From NCBI RefSeq assembly GCF_041902385.1, contig NZ_CP169244.1, positions 372,001-436,000 of the forward strand: DNA of 64,000 nt, given 5' to 3'. This stretch comes from Arcticibacter sp041902385 (GTDB lineage Bacteria; Bacteroidota; Bacteroidia; Sphingobacteriales; Sphingobacteriaceae). The notes below the pieces were generated by a model, which ran no database searches, was not told the origin of the DNA, and saw only the letters and a program-made list of their open reading frames with translations. Position numbers and translations under genes: made by a program. The first letter of the stretch is position 1. The number at the start of each line of letters is the position of its first letter. Of the stretch, positions 25,748 to 34,745 are shown one piece after another.

Positions 25748-27604
25748 ATGAAAAAGATAGCTCTAATTCTATTGTCGGTCTTTTTACTGGCAACGATATC
25801 GTGCAACAAATATCTTGATGTTGTTCCTGATGAATACGTGACCGATGAGGACGTTTTTAGCAACATCAATCTTTCAGAACAGGCTTTAGCCCGTCTTTAC
25901 AATGCATTCCCTGATGAGACAGGAAGTACAATCACAGCTTATACCGACGAGAGTTACCATCACTGGAACGACAACGGGGGTGCACTTGACGCTTACAAGT
26001 TTAACCTCGGGACCTGGAGTACAGTAGACAACCCCATCGGCAACTGGAGAGGCCGGTATCAGGATATCAGGAGGGCGAACATTTTTATCGACCGCATAGA
26101 AAAAGTCCCCGTTCCTCTTGACCGGAGCGAATATTACCAGACCTGGATCCCCCGGTACAAGGCCGAAGCCAGGTTTTTGCGCGCGATGTTCTATTTCGAA
26201 TTGTTCAAAAGGTATGGTGCAGTGCCGCTTCTCACTTCAGCCGCCAGTATTGACCTGAATGAGGCAGCCGGAAACAATGTGGAGCGAAACTCCACCGACG
26301 AGATCGTCAACTTTATTGTATCAGAATGCGACGACATTGCTCAGGCTTTGCCAACCTCGCAGGAAGCTTCACAAGTGGGCAGGGCGACCAAAGGAGCGGC
26401 CCTGGCGCTCAAAGCAAGGACGCTGATCTACGCAGCAAGTCCTCTGTTTAACGGCAACCCTCTTTATAAAAACATCACCAACAAGGATGGTAAGCACCTC
26501 TTTTCAGAATCATACGACAGGGAGAAATGGAAGAGAGCGGCAGATGCGGCAATGGATGTAATTAACATGGGTATGTACTCGCTCTACTCGCCTTTTCCTG
26601 ACAATCCCATTCAGAACTATGCTGCCCAGTTTTATACACGCGACTACACCGAGTCGATCTTTCAGCGGATAAAGGGTAATGACACGGGACTTGACGGCAA
26701 CTGGCTCCCTAACGGTCCTCCGTTCAAGGGGAACGGCCAGTTTACTCCTCTTCAGGAACTGGTAGACGCGTACGAAATGAAAAACGGCTACCCAATCAAC
26801 GAACCGGGTTCTAACTACCAGAGCGCAGGCTTCTGGAGCGGGCAGCTTTGGGATGGTTTGAAATGGCAGAACGTGTCGAACATCTCCAACATGTATAAAG
26901 ACCGCGACCCCAGATTCTATGCCAGCATCTTCTTCCAGTATGGCGTATGGAGGTTTGATGCCACCAGACGCCCTATGAAGTTTGCCTTCTGGGGAAATGG
27001 TAACGGCAGAACAGATGGATGGGCCAACGGAAAAGCGGGAACTAACCCCTGGGGATATAACATCAGGAAGTTCCTTTCACCCGAATATGACCGGAACGCA
27101 AATACAGGAACGGCGAAAAGGAACTGGCCTGTATTCCGGCTCGCAGAAATGTATCTGATCTATGCCGAAGCGATGAACGAATATCAGGATGCCCCTGATG
27201 CCCGGGCCTATGACTACGTAAATAGAGTGAGGGCCAGGGTAAACATGCCAGCATTGCCTATCCTCGCCGCCGACCGCACGAAGGAGGGAATGAGGAAACG
27301 TATCCAGAACGAGAACCGCATTGAATTTGCGTTTGAAGCGCATCGCTTCTGGGATGTAAGACGATGGATGATCGGTACCACAGTCGACAATCGCCCTGCC
27401 CATGTGCTCAACGCAAAACCGTCTGCTGAAGAACTCAGGGCAAGCGGAATTGCCGACATAAACAGCGAAGAAGCTGGCGTCGCCGTGTTCTATAAGCCGG
27501 TTGTGATTCAGGAACGTGTGTTTCAGGACAAGCACTACCTGATGCCCGTGCCTCAGTCGGAGATTGATAAAGATCCCGGCCTGGTTCAGAACTACGGATG
27601 GTAG
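25748..27604 (+). CDS. SusD/RagB-family surface glycan-binding lipoprotein
   Basis: 618 residues. A lipoprotein signal (LLSVFLLATISC, Cys20) is followed by the SusD N-terminal helix NKYLDVVPDEYVTDEDVFSN. TPR-like helices follow (YKAEARFLRAMFYFELFKRYGAVPLL; GAALALKARTLIYAASPLFN). The C-terminus is canonical: RIQNENRIEFAFEAHRFWDVRRW, then HYLMPVPQSEIDKDPGLVQNYGW. It starts 10 bp after susC, so the pair is cotranscribed. It forms the lid of the SusC channel. A strong terminator follows. Confidence 0.95.
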   Translation: MKKIALILLSVFLLATISCNKYLDVVPDEYVTDEDVFSNINLSEQALARLYNAFPDETGSTITAYTDESYHHWNDNGGALDAYKFNLGTWSTVDNPIGNWRGRYQDIRRANIFIDRIEKVPVPLDRSEYYQTWIPRYKAEARFLRAMFYFELFKRYGAVPLLTSAASIDLNEAAGNNVERNSTDEIVNFIVSECDDIAQALPTSQEASQVGRATKGAALALKARTLIYAASPLFNGNPLYKNITNKDGKHLFSESYDREKWKRAADAAMDVINMGMYSLYSPFPDNPIQNYAAQFYTRDYTESIFQRIKGNDTGLDGNWLPNGPPFKGNGQFTPLQELVDAYEMKNGYPINEPGSNYQSAGFWSGQLWDGLKWQNVSNISNMYKDRDPRFYASIFFQYGVWRFDATRRPMKFAFWGNGNGRTDGWANGKAGTNPWGYNIRKFLSPEYDRNANTGTAKRNWPVFRLAEMYLIYAEAMNEYQDAPDARAYDYVNRVRARVNMPALPILAADRTKEGMRKRIQNENRIEFAFEAHRFWDVRRWMIGTTVDNRPAHVLNAKPSAEELRASGIADINSEEAGVAVFYKPVVIQERVFQDKHYLMPVPQSEIDKDPGLVQNYGW

Positions 27605-27619
27605 ATTTCAGTAAAATGA

Positions 27620-27667
27620 GAAATTTCTAATCCTGCTGCCGCTTCGGCGCCGCAGGATTAGAAATTC
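27620..27667 (+). terminator. Hairpin terminator after susD
   Basis: AATTTCTAATCCTGC pairs with GCAGGATTAGAAATT around a GC-rich centre (GCCGCTTCGGCGC), giving a stem of at least 14 bp just 16 bp after the susD stop. There is no long T run, but the stem is very stable. Confidence 0.75.
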
Positions 27668-27927
27668 AAATAGTCGCCGCCGGGGCAGAAGATCCAGCTT
27701 CCTATTAGAACTGAGCCGGAGGGCCGGAAAGGCAGACCAAAACGTTTTACTTATTTACGGCTGGCGCAAAGAAAGCACTAAAACCATTTAGATATTCCGC
27801 CCCGCAAAAGAACACAACAAACTATCTATCAGAAGTTTAAATTTTAACATCATTGGATTTTTTGAAAAACAGCCACTTTAGAGAACTATTGAAAAGCCAT
27901 ATTCATACCTTTAGACCTGATACGCGG

Positions 27928-28021
27928 AAGAGAACTGATCGCTGCTTTAACCGCAAGTCCGATAATCACGTGAGTGCGAATTGCAATTCTGTTAAGAGAA
28001 CTGATCGCTGCTTAAACCGCA
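27928..28021. repeat. Two-copy direct repeat, 66-bp period
   Basis: A 28-base unit beginning AAGAGAACTGATCGCTGCTT recurs at 27928 and 27994 with one mismatch, spaced 66 bp. The 38 bases between are not conserved after the second copy. It sits in the 490-base gap between susD and the second GH31. An 80-codon frame across it is a product of the repeat. Confidence 0.8.
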
Positions 28022-28094
28022 GCCCGGCGAACGATAACTCTGATCGGGAACCAGCTGTCGCCGGCAAGCTATACGACACACAAAAAACCAGATA

Positions 28095-30686
28095 ATGAAC
28101 CCTTTTTCTTTTCAAAAAGCACATTTAAAAACCGTTCTACTGGGTGCTTTAACTTCGCTGCTGTTCCTGCCCTCCCTACAGGCGCAGGACATCTCTAACT
28201 TGCAGGCCGACAAAAAAGCTATTGTTCCGGCAGAAAATGCAAGGTTTACGGTCCTCACTCCCCGCCTCGTAAGGATGGAATGGGAGCCGGACAAAAATTT
28301 TGATGACCATGCTTCTTTTGTTGTGGGGAACCGGAAGCTGCCCGTACCCGACTTCAAACAGAAGCAGGAGAATGGCTGGCTGATCCTGAGCACGAGCGAA
28401 CTCGAGCTTTCCTATAAGCTGGGCTCCGGAGAGTTCAACGCCCAAAACCTCAGGGTGAAATACCTAAAAGCAGATTCGGTGAACTGGGTGCCCGGCAAGA
28501 AACAGAAATACAACCTCGGCGGAACGCTCCGCACTCTTGATGGGGCCGATGGCGATTTTAGCCGTCACAGCAATCGTAAGCTGCAGCTCGAAGAGGGCGT
28601 CCTGTCCAGAGACGGCTGGTTCTTCCTCAATGATTCGTCATCGCTCCGGCTTGACAATACCGACTGGCCCTGGGTTTTCAGAAAAGAGCGGAAAGGTCAG
28701 GACTGGTACTTCATGGCTTACGGCAATGACTACAAGTCGGCGCTAATGGATTTTTCCCGGATTGCAGGAAAGGTGCCTATGATCCCAAGATATGCGTTCG
28801 GATACTGGTGGTCGCGCTACTGGAGTTATTCCGACAACGAGCTCCGGACACTGGTAGGTTATATGAAACGCATGCAGATCCCTCTGGACGTTCTTGTTGT
28901 TGACATGGACTGGCATCGCCAGGGCTGGACCGGCTGGTCATGGAACAAAAGTTTGTTCCCCGACCCGGCGGCATTTCTTGACTGGACCAATAAATCGAAC
29001 CTCAAAACAACGCTTAACCTGCATCCTGCAGACGGAGTTGCCGGGCATGAAGACGATTATAATGCTTTTGCCTCTGCGTTAGGACTTGACACAACAGGCC
29101 GCAAAACTGCGCCCTTCGTCGTTTCTGACAAGAAGTATATGAGCGCGCTCTTTGATAAGATCCTGCGGCCCATGGAAAACAAAGGCGTCGACTTCTGGTG
29201 GCTCGACTGGCAGCAGTGGCCCAACGATAAAAAGATCACCAACCTGAGCAATACCTGGTGGCTTAACTATGTTTTCTATACCGAGATGCAGAAGAACAGG
29301 CCCACCAGGCCGATGCTCTACCATCGCTGGGGCGGACTGGGTAATCACCGCTACCAGATCGGTTTTTCAGGAGATACGTTCATCTCATGGAGCTCGCTCG
29401 AATACCAGCCTTACTTTACGAATACCGCTTCGAACGTTTTGTATAGCTACTGGAGTCACGATATAGGAGGACATCAGTTCCGCTCAGGAGAACGGACGAT
29501 GGATCCGGAACTCTATACCCGCTGGGTGCAGTACGGTGTGTTTAGTCCTATCCTGCGGACTCACTCAACCAAAAATGGCGATATAAAGAAGGAGCTGTGG
29601 AACTATAGTCAGACCTACCTCAATGCGCAGGTCGACGCCATCAGGCTGCGGTATACGCTGGTCCCTTACATCTATACCATGTCGAGGAAGACCTATACCG
29701 ACGCCATTGCACTTTGCCGCCCCATGTACTATGACTATCCGACCAATAACGAAGCGTATGCCTTCAGCAGACAGTATATGTTCGGCGATAACATGCTGAT
29801 CTCCCCTATCGGGTCTGCTTCTGAAGGGGGCTATTCAAAAGTAAAAGTATGGCTGCCCGCAGGAAATGACTGGTACGAGTGGCATACCGGAACTCTTCTT
29901 AAGGGAGGCCGGGTCTATGAGCGGTCGTTCAGCATCGACCAATATCCCATCTACATAAAGGCCGGATCTGTTATTCCGATGTACAACGACCAGATTGACA
30001 ACCTCGACCGGAATCCCGAAAACATGGTGGTCGGCGTCTACCCCGGAGGCTCCGGAAGTTTTGACCTCTATGAGGACAACGGGAACGATAAAGAGTTCGA
30101 TAAGGAAAATGCAATAACGAGCATCAGCTCAAAGACGAAGGGCAATGAAACGATCATCGACATCTCCGGGGCTAAGGGTACTTATCAAGAAATGCCATCT
30201 AAACGGCAATACCATTTGAAGCTGTTTGGTTCAGAAATGCCGCAGCAGGTCCTGGTCAATGGAAAGGCTCTTGCCTTTAACCAGAACGCATCTGCAGAGA
30301 ACTGGTCATACAACGGCAAAGATCTTAGCCTGAATATCTTCCTTCCTTCGGCCAGCATCAGAAAGTCGCAGCAGGTGCGGGTAGTTTACAACCAGCAGTC
30401 GGCGCCCGATCTTCACAGTGGTTTGGTAGAGAAATTTAAGAGATTGTCTGAAATCACATCAGAGCTTAAAAGCCTCGATAACGGAATCTACCTTCCTGAG
30501 ATCCTGGGTGAAACCGAGGAAACTAACCGGATGCTTGAGTACGCTCCTCAGCGGTTTGAGGAACTGATCAGAAGGTTCAACGAGAATTACCCAAAGCTGC
30601 CAGATGTGATTAAAGGAATAAAAAGCATTGGAGAAGAAAATCAGAAAAAATTAATCAAGAAGCTTCAAGTAGATCAGGGCGCTTAA
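28095..30686 (+). CDS. GH31 glycosidase (alpha-glucosidase/xylosidase-like) with C-terminal helical extension
   Basis: 863 residues with signal peptide (GALTSLLFLPSLQAQ). After an N-terminal beta domain the barrel shows PRYAFGYWWSRYWSYSDNEL, VLVVDMDWHRQGWTGWSWN, the nucleophile in WWLDWQQWPN (Asp371), GLGNHRYQIGFSGDTFISW (acid/base Asp) and YWSHDIGGH. Beta-sandwich domains follow (SVIPMYND, GVYPGGSGSFDLYEDNGND). The last about 80 residues are helical and unusual for GH31. The different motif set from the first GH31 means a different linkage or chain position. Likely periplasmic; it ends the sigma-controlled locus. Confidence 0.9.
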   Translation: MNPFSFQKAHLKTVLLGALTSLLFLPSLQAQDISNLQADKKAIVPAENARFTVLTPRLVRMEWEPDKNFDDHASFVVGNRKLPVPDFKQKQENGWLILSTSELELSYKLGSGEFNAQNLRVKYLKADSVNWVPGKKQKYNLGGTLRTLDGADGDFSRHSNRKLQLEEGVLSRDGWFFLNDSSSLRLDNTDWPWVFRKERKGQDWYFMAYGNDYKSALMDFSRIAGKVPMIPRYAFGYWWSRYWSYSDNELRTLVGYMKRMQIPLDVLVVDMDWHRQGWTGWSWNKSLFPDPAAFLDWTNKSNLKTTLNLHPADGVAGHEDDYNAFASALGLDTTGRKTAPFVVSDKKYMSALFDKILRPMENKGVDFWWLDWQQWPNDKKITNLSNTWWLNYVFYTEMQKNRPTRPMLYHRWGGLGNHRYQIGFSGDTFISWSSLEYQPYFTNTASNVLYSYWSHDIGGHQFRSGERTMDPELYTRWVQYGVFSPILRTHSTKNGDIKKELWNYSQTYLNAQVDAIRLRYTLVPYIYTMSRKTYTDAIALCRPMYYDYPTNNEAYAFSRQYMFGDNMLISPIGSASEGGYSKVKVWLPAGNDWYEWHTGTLLKGGRVYERSFSIDQYPIYIKAGSVIPMYNDQIDNLDRNPENMVVGVYPGGSGSFDLYEDNGNDKEFDKENAITSISSKTKGNETIIDISGAKGTYQEMPSKRQYHLKLFGSEMPQQVLVNGKALAFNQNASAENWSYNGKDLSLNIFLPSASIRKSQQVRVVYNQQSAPDLHSGLVEKFKRLSEITSELKSLDNGIYLPEILGETEETNRMLEYAPQRFEELIRRFNENYPKLPDVIKGIKSIGEENQKKLIKKLQVDQGA

Positions 30687-30720
30687 ATCTCCGGTTTATT
30701 ATTTGAATTGGTTCCTTAGA

Positions 30721-30756
30721 AAGAGGCTGTCTTTGTTCGCAAGGCAGCCTCTTTTA
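30721..30756 (+). terminator. Rho-independent terminator after the second GH31
   Basis: AAGAGGCTG and CAGCCTCTT form a stem enclosing TCTTTGTTCGCAAGG (with further CTT/AAG pairing), followed by TTTA, 34 bp after the GH31 stop. Confidence 0.85.
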
Positions 30757-31000
30757 TGGAACTCTATGTATTTTGAAATGGCCAGGAAGAACATTCAACT
30801 CACTATCAACTCCGTTTGAGAGCCCCGCTCATGAATGTTTTTCTGTTTATCTGCTCGTGTGATTGTGGCACCTCATCCTGACAACTTCAGAGAAATCAAA
30901 ACATTTTTGCTAATCTCCTGAAATAGACGGAACTTACTATTCAATTTTTACATTTCATCCGTTTTTTGCATCACTTTTCTAACTACCAACACCATTGAAT

Positions 31001-31411
31001 ATGAAAAAAGTAACGGGAATCGGCGGCGTATTTTTTAAATGCGACAATCCGCAAGGCTTGAACGAATGGTACGCCAAGCACCTCGGGCTGCCCACAAGTG
31101 ACTACGGCGCTAACTTTGAGTGGCGCGAGGCCGGAGATCCTTCAAAGAAAGGAACAACCGTCTGGTGCACCTTTCCGCAGGATACGGCCTATTTCAATCC
31201 CTCAGGCAAGCCATTCATGATCAATTACCGGGTAGATAACCTGGTTGCGCTGGTTGCCGAACTGAAAGAGAACGGGGTTACGATAGTTGATGAGATTGCC
31301 GAGTACGATTATGGCAAGTTCGTGCATGTGCTCGATCCGGAAGGAAACGCCATTGAACTGTGGGAACCGAGGGACAGCGGGGAGCAAACAGAGCCCGAAG
31401 GAGGTTTGTAA
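31001..31411 (+). CDS. VOC-family (glyoxalase-like) protein
   Basis: About 136 residues from ATG 31001. Vicinal-oxygen-chelate fold: GIGGVFFKCDNPQGLNEWYAKHLGLP near the start and VHVLDPEGNAIELWEP at the end, where Glu in IELWEP is a usual metal ligand. WCTFPQDTAYF..SGKPFMINYRVDNLVALVAEL is the central strand-helix. These enzymes act as lyases, dioxygenases or binding proteins; the substrate is unknown. A 310-base gap with the GH31 terminator precedes it and nothing else was seen there. Confidence 0.8.
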   Translation: MKKVTGIGGVFFKCDNPQGLNEWYAKHLGLPTSDYGANFEWREAGDPSKKGTTVWCTFPQDTAYFNPSGKPFMINYRVDNLVALVAELKENGVTIVDEIAEYDYGKFVHVLDPEGNAIELWEPRDSGEQTEPEGGL

Positions 31412-31607
31412 TGCAAAATGGCCTGTGCCGGCTTAAAGAGTTCCCTCCTGCTTGCCGTACAAGTTCTCAGTTAGCTTCGCAAAGAAAAAAGAAACCGGCC
31501 GCTACCGCTTAAACTAAGTGAATCGACACCTCGGACAGCCGTCATTTTAGCTGTTGTTTACTGGCCAGCAGAACGGTTCGGTTCAGCCGTTCTGCTCGCC
31601 GGCATTT

Positions 31608-32714
31608 CTACCGCATAATCGTCTCCGCCAGTACGTTAGCCAATTTGGCCATCTCATCGCTGCCGTTGTTCGACAGGACAACGACAGCTGTGTTGGTTGA
31701 ACGGCTGATGTAAATAAAGCTCCTGAATCCGCCTGTACCACCGTCGTGCACCAGGCATTCTTTCCCGTTGAACGGCAGAAAGAACCAGCTTAATCCCAGT
31801 TTATACTTGCCTTCGCTGAATGTGGGGATCTGAACCCGAGTTAAAATATCGCTGAGAGGAGTGGCATCGGGCTGTATTAGTTTTTGTGCATACGTCAGCA
31901 GATCGGCTGTGCAGGAATAGATGGCTCCTGCTCCTTTAAAGCCTTGCAGATTATTCCAGTAATCAACCTTTCTGCCCTTTTCGTCATAGGGCAAGGCGGG
32001 ATTAAGCGCTTTGCTGAAATCAGCAGTGGTGTATTTAAGATTCAAAGGACTGGTAATATAATCGCTGAGATAGTCGGCGTAGGCTTTACCTGATAAACGC
32101 TCAACGATCAGTCCGGCAAGACCCATCCCAAGATTGGAATAGTCAAATACAGTACCGGGCTCTTTCTGCAGAGGATGCGTCTTAAGGTAATTATATACTT
32201 TGGTGCTATCGTAATGCGCATAGGGCTGAGAAGGGTTGCTGCCTGCATCCAGGTCTCCCGGAAGACGGGGCAGACTGGAGGTGTGATTGAGGAGGTGTTT
32301 TACCGTCATGTACCTGCCGTTGTACTGCAGCGGCGGAATGCTTGCAGGCAGCAGAGAGCTGACTCTGGTGTCGAGGCTAAGATGTCTGGCCTGAAACAGA
32401 TGCGCAACCATAAGAGCGGTGAATGTCTTACTAACCGAACCAATCTCATAGGAGGTAAGGCTGTCGGGCAGAAGGCCTCCATCTCTTGCCTTTTCTCCGT
32501 AATTGTAAAACTGGCGCCGGCCATTTTGAAGTATCCCGATGCTGAATCCTATGATCTCTTTCCGTTGGGCAAAGGGACGTGCTGCTTCATCTACCGTCTT
32601 ATCAGTTGCGGTAACCAGGGGATTGTCGGTCTTTACTTCCTTAAGCGGCCCCTTCTTGCAGCCGCATGTGTTTGTAACAAGTGCAAGGGCGATGAGTACG
32701 ATCTTTTTATTCAT
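31608..32714 (-). CDS. Serine hydrolase, class C beta-lactamase family
   Basis: 368 residues. The N-terminus (MNKKIVLIALALVTNTCGCKKG) looks like a lipoprotein signal. Active-site motifs of the beta-lactamase/DD-peptidase fold are present: SVSK (Ser-x-x-Lys, in EIGSVSKTFTALMVAHL), YSN (in VFDYSNLGMGLAGLIVE) and HDG in LVHDGGTGGFRSFIYI. It may be an esterase, a D-amino peptidase or a beta-lactamase; sequence alone does not decide. It is periplasm- or membrane-anchored. The AraC-type regulator lies directly upstream in the same direction. Confidence 0.82.
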   Translation of the reverse strand: MNKKIVLIALALVTNTCGCKKGPLKEVKTDNPLVTATDKTVDEAARPFAQRKEIIGFSIGILQNGRRQFYNYGEKARDGGLLPDSLTSYEIGSVSKTFTALMVAHLFQARHLSLDTRVSSLLPASIPPLQYNGRYMTVKHLLNHTSSLPRLPGDLDAGSNPSQPYAHYDSTKVYNYLKTHPLQKEPGTVFDYSNLGMGLAGLIVERLSGKAYADYLSDYITSPLNLKYTTADFSKALNPALPYDEKGRKVDYWNNLQGFKGAGAIYSCTADLLTYAQKLIQPDATPLSDILTRVQIPTFSEGKYKLGLSWFFLPFNGKECLVHDGGTGGFRSFIYISRSTNTAVVVLSNNGSDEMAKLANVLAETIMR

Positions 32715-32768
32715 AACATTGTTTTTTGCTGCAATGTTATGGTCTGAGGAAGGGCTTGTCGTCTTGAA

Positions 32769-33922
32769 TTACGTTTCAAGACCTGCATTTTCGGCCGTTT
32801 CCTGCGTTTTTAGGCCCGACTTGTACTGGGAGGGGTTAGTCCGGTCTTCTTTTTAAAGAAACTGTTGAATGCTGCTTTCGAATTAAAACCACAATCAAAA
32901 GCAATAGCGAGTAAGGTGAAATGCTGATTGTCGGGGTTCTCAACCTGCCTCTTGAACTCCTCTACCCGGTAGCTGTTTACAAAGTCAAAAAAATTCTGCC
33001 CCCCGATGCTGTTGATCACGGAGGAGAGTTGATTGACACCTATCCCGGTGAGGTCTGACAGATCCTGGATGCCGAGCTCCTTCTGCAGATAGGGTTTGTT
33101 TTGCTCCATGTAGCCGCGCACCTGCTCGTAAAGTTCCCTTGCTTCTGCGTCGGAAAGATTTTTGGCCTGCGGTTTTCTGGCGGAAGGACGGTCATCTTCC
33201 GCTTCGACCTTCTGCATGGGCGGGGGCAGGGGGCGCTGCATAAGGGCCAGGTAACCGAAGGCATAGACGAACAAGGTAAAAAACAGATCGTCTGTATTGG
33301 TCAATTTACCGGGGAAGAACACCTTGCCTATTCCCCATACCATCCACATCACGAGCAGGATGAAAAGCAGAAAAAAAGGCGTTTTCAAGGTAAGGCCTTC
33401 GGTGAAGGAAAAACGATCTTTCAGTTTGGTGTTATGCTTGATAATTTCCCGCAGCGACAGGCATACGTAAACGGAACATTGCAAGATCATGGCGTAGGTG
33501 AACAGGTTGTCGTCACCCACGCTTAAGTCTTCCAGGATCTGCGCTTTTTTAAGAGTTGCATCCTGAAAGTAGAAAGTAAAAGCAAGCAGCATGGTGAGCA
33601 AAAGCCAGGGCAGAAAGTGCAATAAGATCTGAGGCTTAAACCTAAGCTGGCCATGAGTGATGTGCTTAATATACAGAAAGAACAAAGGGCCCAGCGCAAA
33701 GACCAGCGGTGAAAAAACGGCATAGAGGTGAGGCAGGACAAATATATGCCTGCTTGCGATGAGGTAGTCCTCGAAATTGACCAGGGACAGCGAGCCGATA
33801 AAGAGAGCCAGCAGCTTGTTGGCTGTTTTACTTGCCGTCTTCCTGTTCCAGAGTACCAGGCTGATGATGAGGCCTTGTATTACACCGAGTTGTATCAGAA
33901 TTGCCATTTTAACGGGTCTCAT
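32769..33922 (-). CDS. Membrane-bound AraC-type regulator (apparent frameshift near the 3' end)
   Basis: The N-terminal half has seven likely membrane helices (for example LIQLGVIQGLIISLVLW, ILLHFLPWLLLTMLLAFTFYF, TPFFLLFILLVMWMVWGI). The C-terminal 100 residues are an AraC DNA-binding domain (LGIQDLSDLTGIGVNQLSSVIN, FTLLAIAFDCGFNSKAAFNSFFKKKTG). As read, the frame ends at 32810 with TPPSTSRA. Adding one base to the G4 run at 32832-32835 restores the universal ending TGLTPSQYKSGLKTQ and extends the gene to 32769. I give the repaired coordinates. It probably senses a membrane or periplasmic signal and may control the serine hydrolase. Confidence 0.82.
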
Positions 33923-34050
33923 TGCAAATCTAATTACCCGGTACGGATAAAAAAAGCGCAGCGATCAGAACCGCTGCAGCAACGTCGGCATGACATGGTT
34001 TGCTGCAGCCGGACGACCTCTGTTCTGATGCCCCGGCTGCAAGCGCTGTC

Positions 34051-34575
34051 TTAATTGTAACTCCCTTCAAGATCGATCTCAAATAAGCAGCAGTTGGGCT
34101 TGTCCTGATAATGCCGGGGAAGGGTCGCTGTGTTTGTTAGCAGGCTGATGCCCAGAAAGTCGAAACCAGACGAAGTATAGTGCTTTATCAATCTGGTGTT
34201 ATTTCCAAGTGTGTCGAGCCTGATGAATCTTCGGCCCAAAGTTCTCGCATAGGCTTTAGCCCAGTCAACGAGATGGTCGATATAACGGTTGCCTCTGAAA
34301 TCGGGCGCTGTACAGATTCTGTGGATAAAGATAGAGTCGTCCTTGTCTTTCTCCTCCCATATCTCTTTGTCGTTAAACGTGATGGTCCAGTTACAGCATA
34401 TTTTCTGTCCCTCTACCAGCTTCCACTGCCTGCCTTCTGCAATTTCATTCAGTATAAAAACCTCACTGAAAGATGGCCATACAACCATTTTCCGGATTTT
34501 TTGTAAGTCCCTGGCTGCCTCATAAAGATCCAGAATCTCAGGTAAATCGTTTACAGAACATTTTTCAATACGCAT
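34051..34575 (-). CDS. GNAT-family N-acetyltransferase
   Basis: 174 residues. The acetyl-CoA site is seen as FIHRICTAPDFRGNRYIDHLVDWAKAYARTLGRRFIRLDTLGNNTRLIKHYTSSGFDFLG (about 93-150): strand 4, the R/Q-x-x-G-x-G/A-like loop RGNRY and the helix, then the strand and N-x-x-L-x-x-x-Y helix typical of GNATs. Substrate unknown. It reads away from the siderophore-type receptor gene, sharing an intergenic region with it. Confidence 0.8.
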   Translation of the reverse strand: MRIEKCSVNDLPEILDLYEAARDLQKIRKMVVWPSFSEVFILNEIAEGRQWKLVEGQKICCNWTITFNDKEIWEEKDKDDSIFIHRICTAPDFRGNRYIDHLVDWAKAYARTLGRRFIRLDTLGNNTRLIKHYTSSGFDFLGISLLTNTATLPRHYQDKPNCCLFEIDLEGSYN

Positions 34576-34745
34576 AAATCGTCATTTTTTTCCTGACAAA
34601 ATTGCGCAGATGAGCAGACTGATGAAACCCGATTCTTGCTGCATTTCAAAGAAGACATCATGGTACGTAGAATAATTCTAAATAAGTTTTGATTTCTGAC
34701 AAAAGAGAACTTTCTTTGCCCTTGTTTTTATTCAATCTAAATAAG

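Noticed and set aside
27928..28021. CRISPR-like array: 28-bp repeat, 38-bp spacer, 66-bp period
   Set aside because: Only two copies, no shared repeat with the other 66-bp loci, and at 18200 the whole 66 bp is conserved, so there is no repeat/spacer division. These are tandem duplications.
27853..28095. 80-codon ORF before the second GH31
   Set aside because: Consists of the 66-bp duplicated sequence; no homology features.
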